Positions 6,687-8,629 of a stretch of DNA of 8,629 bases are shown one piece after another. Made by a program: the position numbers and the translations under genes. Origin of the DNA: an uncultured Erysipelotrichaceae bacterium (GTDB lineage Bacteria; Bacillota_I; Bacilli_A; RF39; UBA660); NCBI GenBank assembly GCA_902795755.1, contig CADBMO010000007.1:1-8629 (forward strand), written 5' to 3'. Every line of letters starts with the position of its first letter. The first letter of the stretch is position 1. The notes below the pieces were generated by a model, which had not been told where the DNA came from, did no database searches, and was given only the letters and a program-made list of their open reading frames with translations.

Positions 6687-7610
6687 ATGAAAAACATAAT
6701 AAACTATTACTATAGCATGTATCCAATTGAAATATTTGAGTCAAACTCTTTATATTTTTTTGATTATAATGATAGTAAGTATATTTTTGTTATATATAAT
6801 AGGCCAGAACAAGACATCAAATCTTTATATGAACTTAATAAAACACTATTAGGTAAAGATATGTTAGTTAACGAAATAGTAGTTAATAACGATAATCAAA
6901 TAATAACTAATGTAAATAATCAAAAATATATTTTATTAAAAATAAATATAAATATAAATTCATTAATTAATACATATGATTTATATTCATTTATTAATAA
7001 AACCATTGATTTAAAAACCGATGATATACTAGATAGAACAAATTGGGTAACATTATGGGAAAGCAAAAATGATTATTATGAAAATCAACTAGAAGAACTA
7101 ATTGGTAATTATAAAATAATTAATAGTTACTTAAACTACTATATTGGTCTTGCAGAAAACGCAATACTATATTTAAAAAATAATTTTAATAATTATCAAG
7201 ACATAAGGGTATCAATATGTCATAAACGTGTTAGGTATAACGAAAAAGCATATATGTTTTATAATCCAATGGAATTAATATGTGACTATTTTATAAGAGA
7301 TATATCAGAATATGTTAAAAGTATTTTTTTTATAAGTCATGAAAAAGCATTTAATTATGTAATTAGTTTTTTTAATACATTTAATCCTAATTATAAAGAA
7401 GCTCAATTATTCTATGCTAGATTATTGTATCCCTCATATTTTTTTGACATATATGACGATGTAATAAATGGAATAAAAAAAGAAGATGAAGTAGAAAAAA
7501 TAATTACACAATCATCTTCTTATGAAACGTTTTTATTAAACGTATATTTATATATATCAAGATTTTATAACAAACCTTTTGATTCAATAACATGGATAAA
7601 TAAGCATTAA
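6687..7610 (+). CDS. YutH/CotS-like spore-coat-type pseudokinase (putative)
   Basis: A 307-residue cytoplasmic-looking protein without signal or membrane segments. It resembles the CotS/YutH family, which has the aminoglycoside-phosphotransferase/choline-kinase fold and is associated with the spore coat in Bacillus. Supporting blocks are an N-lobe-like strand YILLKIN (81-87), LWESKNDYYENQ (123-134), and a C-lobe block MELICDYFIRDISEYVK (195-211) that recalls YutH. Where active kinases have HxD...N, this protein has His179-Lys-Arg181 and Asn185, so the catalytic aspartate is absent and kinase activity is doubtful. The family call rests on recalled motifs, not on a search. A ribosome site AGAGGA (6674-6679) precedes the ATG. 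No convincing promoter is seen between the rny terminator and the gene. It converges on nfu; I recall yutH and the Nfu gene yutI lying close together in B. subtilis, which would fit. Confidence 0.6.
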   Translation: MKNIINYYYSMYPIEIFESNSLYFFDYNDSKYIFVIYNRPEQDIKSLYELNKTLLGKDMLVNEIVVNNDNQIITNVNNQKYILLKINININSLINTYDLYSFINKTIDLKTDDILDRTNWVTLWESKNDYYENQLEELIGNYKIINSYLNYYIGLAENAILYLKNNFNNYQDIRVSICHKRVRYNEKAYMFYNPMELICDYFIRDISEYVKSIFFISHEKAFNYVISFFNTFNPNYKEAQLFYARLLYPSYFFDIYDDVINGIKKEDEVEKIITQSSSYETFLLNVYLYISRFYNKPFDSITWINKH

Positions 7611-7613
7611 ATA

Positions 7614-7844
7614 TTATTCATCAATATTTTGAACACTTATTACTTCAGGTATTTCACTAGTTAATATGTCTTCAATAGTATTTGCAATAGTTAAATCAGC
7701 AAAAGCACAACCTGCACAGGCACCTTGTAGTTTTACATAACATATTCCATCATCATATTTAACAAAGTCAACATCACCACCATCATGTTGTAAATATGGT
7801 TTAACCTTATTAAGTATTTCTATTATTTGTTTTTCAATTTCCAT
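7614..7844 (-). CDS. Small Nfu-type iron-sulfur scaffold protein (YutI-like)
   Basis: A 76-residue protein consisting almost entirely of the NifU C-terminal (Nfu) domain. It should hold a [4Fe-4S] cluster between two subunits and pass it to apo-enzymes in the cytoplasm. The cluster-binding CxxC is Cys43-A-G-Cys46 in GACAGCAFADLT, and the family's DGGD motif is at residues 21-24. It is shorter than Bacillus YutI (about 110 residues) but the core domain is whole. The ribosome site GGTGAT (7855-7850 on the minus strand) lies 5 bases before the ATG, supporting this start. It has its own promoter, back to back with that of the S1-domain gene, and ends 3 bases from the end of the convergent YutH-like gene. 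No SUF or ISC genes are in view. Confidence 0.95.
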   Translation of the reverse strand: MEIEKQIIEILNKVKPYLQHDGGDVDFVKYDDGICYVKLQGACAGCAFADLTIANTIEDILTSEIPEVISVQNIDE

Positions 7845-7862
7845 TGCTAATCACCATAATTG

Positions 7863-7891
7863 ATTATACTTTAACATGCAAAATAAGTAAA
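7863..7891 (-). promoter_or_regulatory. Promoter of nfu
   Basis: On the minus strand a perfect TATAAT (7868-7863) lies 17 bases after TTTACT (7891-7886). Transcription is predicted near 7856, immediately before the ribosome site GGTGAT (7855-7850), giving a leader of only about 12 bases. Confidence 0.65.
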
Positions 7892-7896
7892 GTAAT

Positions 7897-7925
7897 TTGA
7901 GATAATTAGCTTATTATGGTATAAT
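7897..7925 (+). promoter_or_regulatory. Promoter of the S1-domain gene (extended -10)
   Basis: TTGAGA (7897-7902), a 17-base spacer and TATAAT (7920-7925) preceded by TGG (7917-7919), an extended -10 element. Transcription is predicted near 7932. The ribosome site GAGGTG (7933-7938) then begins at the first bases of the message, about 11 bases before the ATG. The -35 boxes of this promoter and the nfu promoter are 5 bases apart. Confidence 0.75.
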
Positions 7926-7942
7926 TTTTTACGAGGTGCTTT

Positions 7943-8302
7943 ATGAGTAGATATAAAAAAGGAGATATTGTCGAGGGGAAAATTACCAGCATAGAAAATT
8001 ATGGTGCATTTATTAAAATAGACGAAGAATATGGAGGCCTTGTTCATATTTCTGAGATGACTGATAAATTTGTAAATGATGTAAACGATTTCTTTGATAT
8101 TAATGAGATTGTTAGTGTAAAAATAATTTCAGATGTAGTTATACCTAGTCAATTGAAGTTATCTATAAAAGAAGTTCCAAATAATAACATTAAAAGAAAG
8201 AAAAGAAAAATAAAAGAATCGGCTTTTGGCTTTTATCTACTTAAAAAGCAATTACCAAAGTGGATTGAAGAAAAAATGAAAGAGTTTGACAAAAAAAACT
8301 AA
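7943..8302 (+). CDS. S1-domain RNA-binding regulator (CvfD/YugI, GSP13-like)
   Basis: A 119-residue protein with one S1 RNA-binding domain (about 1-76; characteristic GAFIKI at 21-26, GGLVHISEM at 31-39 and KLSIK at 72-76). A basic linker (KRKKRKIK, 84-91) and a conserved C-terminal motif GFYLLKKQLPKWIEEKM (96-112) follow. The S1 domain plus a tail with (L/K)P.WIE is the arrangement of YugI (general stress protein 13) of Bacillus and the post-transcriptional regulator CvfD of streptococci. Members of this group bind RNA and associate with ribosomes. The gene is expressed from its own extended -10 promoter with a minimal leader and stands just upstream of a tRNA operon that has a separate promoter. 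The family assignment is firm; the RNA targets are unknown. Confidence 0.9.
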   Translation: MSRYKKGDIVEGKITSIENYGAFIKIDEEYGGLVHISEMTDKFVNDVNDFFDINEIVSVKIISDVVIPSQLKLSIKEVPNNNIKRKKRKIKESAFGFYLLKKQLPKWIEEKMKEFDKKN

Positions 8303-8309
8303 AACTCAC

Positions 8310-8338
8310 TTGACAATATGACAAAATATTGTTATATT
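8310..8338 (+). promoter_or_regulatory. Promoter of the tRNA operon
   Basis: A perfect -35 TTGACA (8310-8315), a 17-base spacer and TATATT (8333-8338) preceded by TGT (8330-8332), an extended -10 element. This is the strongest promoter in the window, as expected for stable RNA. Transcription is predicted near 8345, about 17 bases before tRNA-Val. Confidence 0.8.
8313..8332. repeat. Inverted repeat within the tRNA promoter spacer
   Basis: ACAATAT (8313-8319) and ATATTGT (8326-8332) are perfect inverted repeats separated by 6 bases. They fill the space between the -35 and -10 boxes and overlap the end of the -35 box. It could be an operator or a chance palindrome in AT-rich DNA; it has no T-run and is not a clear terminator. 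Confidence 0.4.
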
Positions 8339-8361
8339 TATATACGTCGTTATGTGTATTT

Positions 8362-8438
8362 GGATGCTTAGCTCAGTTGGTTAGAGCACTTGCCTTACAA
8401 GCAAGGGGTCATAGGTTCGAGTCCTATAGCGTCCACCA
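8362..8438 (+). tRNA. tRNA-Val (anticodon TAC)
   Basis: A 77-base cloverleaf with acceptor GGATGCT/AGCGTCC, D-arm stem GCTC/GAGC, anticodon stem CTTGC/GCAAG and anticodon TAC at 8396-8398, which reads GTA valine codons. The TTCGAGT T-loop is present, and the CCA end is encoded (8436-8438). Confidence 0.97.
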
Positions 8439-8444
8439 TGTATT

Positions 8445-8520
<76 letters not shown>

Positions 8521-8523
8521 TTT

Positions 8524-8607
8524 GGGGAGATAGCGAAGTGGTTAAACGCGGCAGACTGTAAATCTGTTCCTTAGGGTTCGGTGGTTCGAATCCACCTCTC
8601 CCCACCA
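8524..8607 (+). tRNA. tRNA-Tyr (anticodon GTA)
   Basis: An 84-base class II tRNA with acceptor GGGGAGA/TCTCCCC and anticodon GTA at 8558-8560. The variable arm is long, as bacterial tRNA-Tyr requires (8568-8579, with a small CCT/GGG stem). The T-stem is GGTGG/CCACC and the CCA end is encoded. It lies 3 bases after tRNA-Thr. Confidence 0.97.
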
Positions 8608-8614
8608 CTTAGAT

Positions 8615-8629
8615 TGCCTCGTCGCCAAG
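8615..8629 (+). tRNA. Probable tRNA-Gln, 5' end only (cut by the window)
   Basis: The last 15 bases, TGCCTCGTCGCCAAG, fit a 7-base acceptor arm, T8-C9, the D-stem GCC and the start of the D-loop. A T at position 1 and TCGCCAAG after the acceptor are typical of bacterial tRNA-Gln. The anticodon lies outside the window, so identity is inferred. Confidence 0.6.

Noticed and set aside
6514..6744. A 76-codon minus-strand open frame across the end of rny
   Set aside because: It is antisense to the conserved rny C-terminus and its terminator, shows no recognisable motifs, and has no convincing ribosome site; it is a shadow frame.
8281..8296. TTGAC at 8286-8290 as an alternative -35 box for the tRNA operon
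   Set aside because: No acceptable -10 box lies 16-18 bases downstream, whereas TTGACA at 8310 has a perfect 17-base spacing to an extended -10.
1..8302. Use of the Mycoplasma code (TGA = Trp), suggested by low GC
   Set aside because: Tryptophan codons are TGG and conserved proteins run full length without in-frame TGA. The eight genes stop only with TAA or TAG, so TGA may be rare as a stop, but eight genes in AT-rich DNA are too few to make that meaningful.

Overview
The window is a very AT-rich stretch of bacterial chromosome with Bacillota-type signals: Shine-Dalgarno sites of both the GAGG and the GGTGAT kind, a membrane-anchored ribonuclease Y gene, and tRNAs with encoded CCA ends. Tryptophan is written TGG throughout and no gene is broken by TGA, so the standard bacterial code applies rather than the Mycoplasma code. 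My inference is a low-GC member of the Bacilli, possibly an uncultured, Mollicutes-related gut lineage; a single window cannot place it more closely.

Layout. (1) 2-3931: a tight plus-strand operon made of two half-size ABC exporter genes that overlap by 8 bases, followed 17 bases later by a GNAT acetyltransferase gene. The two ABC proteins form a textbook asymmetric heterodimer, the first with a degenerate nucleotide site and the second canonical. What they export is not shown here, because the upstream neighbours lie outside the window. (2) 3936-4959: a terminator, then a D-alanyl-D-alanine carboxypeptidase gene for cell-wall trimming, whose stop codon lies inside its own terminator. (3) 4960-6640: promoter and leader for rny, the rny gene itself, and a terminator whose hairpin loop is exactly the rny stop codon. 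(4) 6687-7844: a gene resembling the spore-coat-associated pseudokinase family YutH/CotS, convergent (3-base gap) with a minus-strand small Nfu iron-sulfur scaffold gene. (5) 7845-8302: two back-to-back promoters serving nfu to the left and a CvfD/YugI-like S1-domain RNA-binding protein to the right. (6) 8310-8629: a strong promoter and a tRNA operon, Val(TAC)-Thr(TGT)-Tyr(GTA), with the start of a probable tRNA-Gln cut off by the window end.

The genes are mostly housekeeping: wall remodelling, mRNA decay, Fe-S assembly, translation-associated RNA binding and tRNAs. The accessory element is the exporter/acetyltransferase operon. The most notable features are regulatory: extremely short leaders in which the Shine-Dalgarno site sits at the predicted 5' end, and terminators fused with stop codons. 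No stretch longer than about 120 bases lacks a gene. I found no mobile element, CRISPR array or phage gene.
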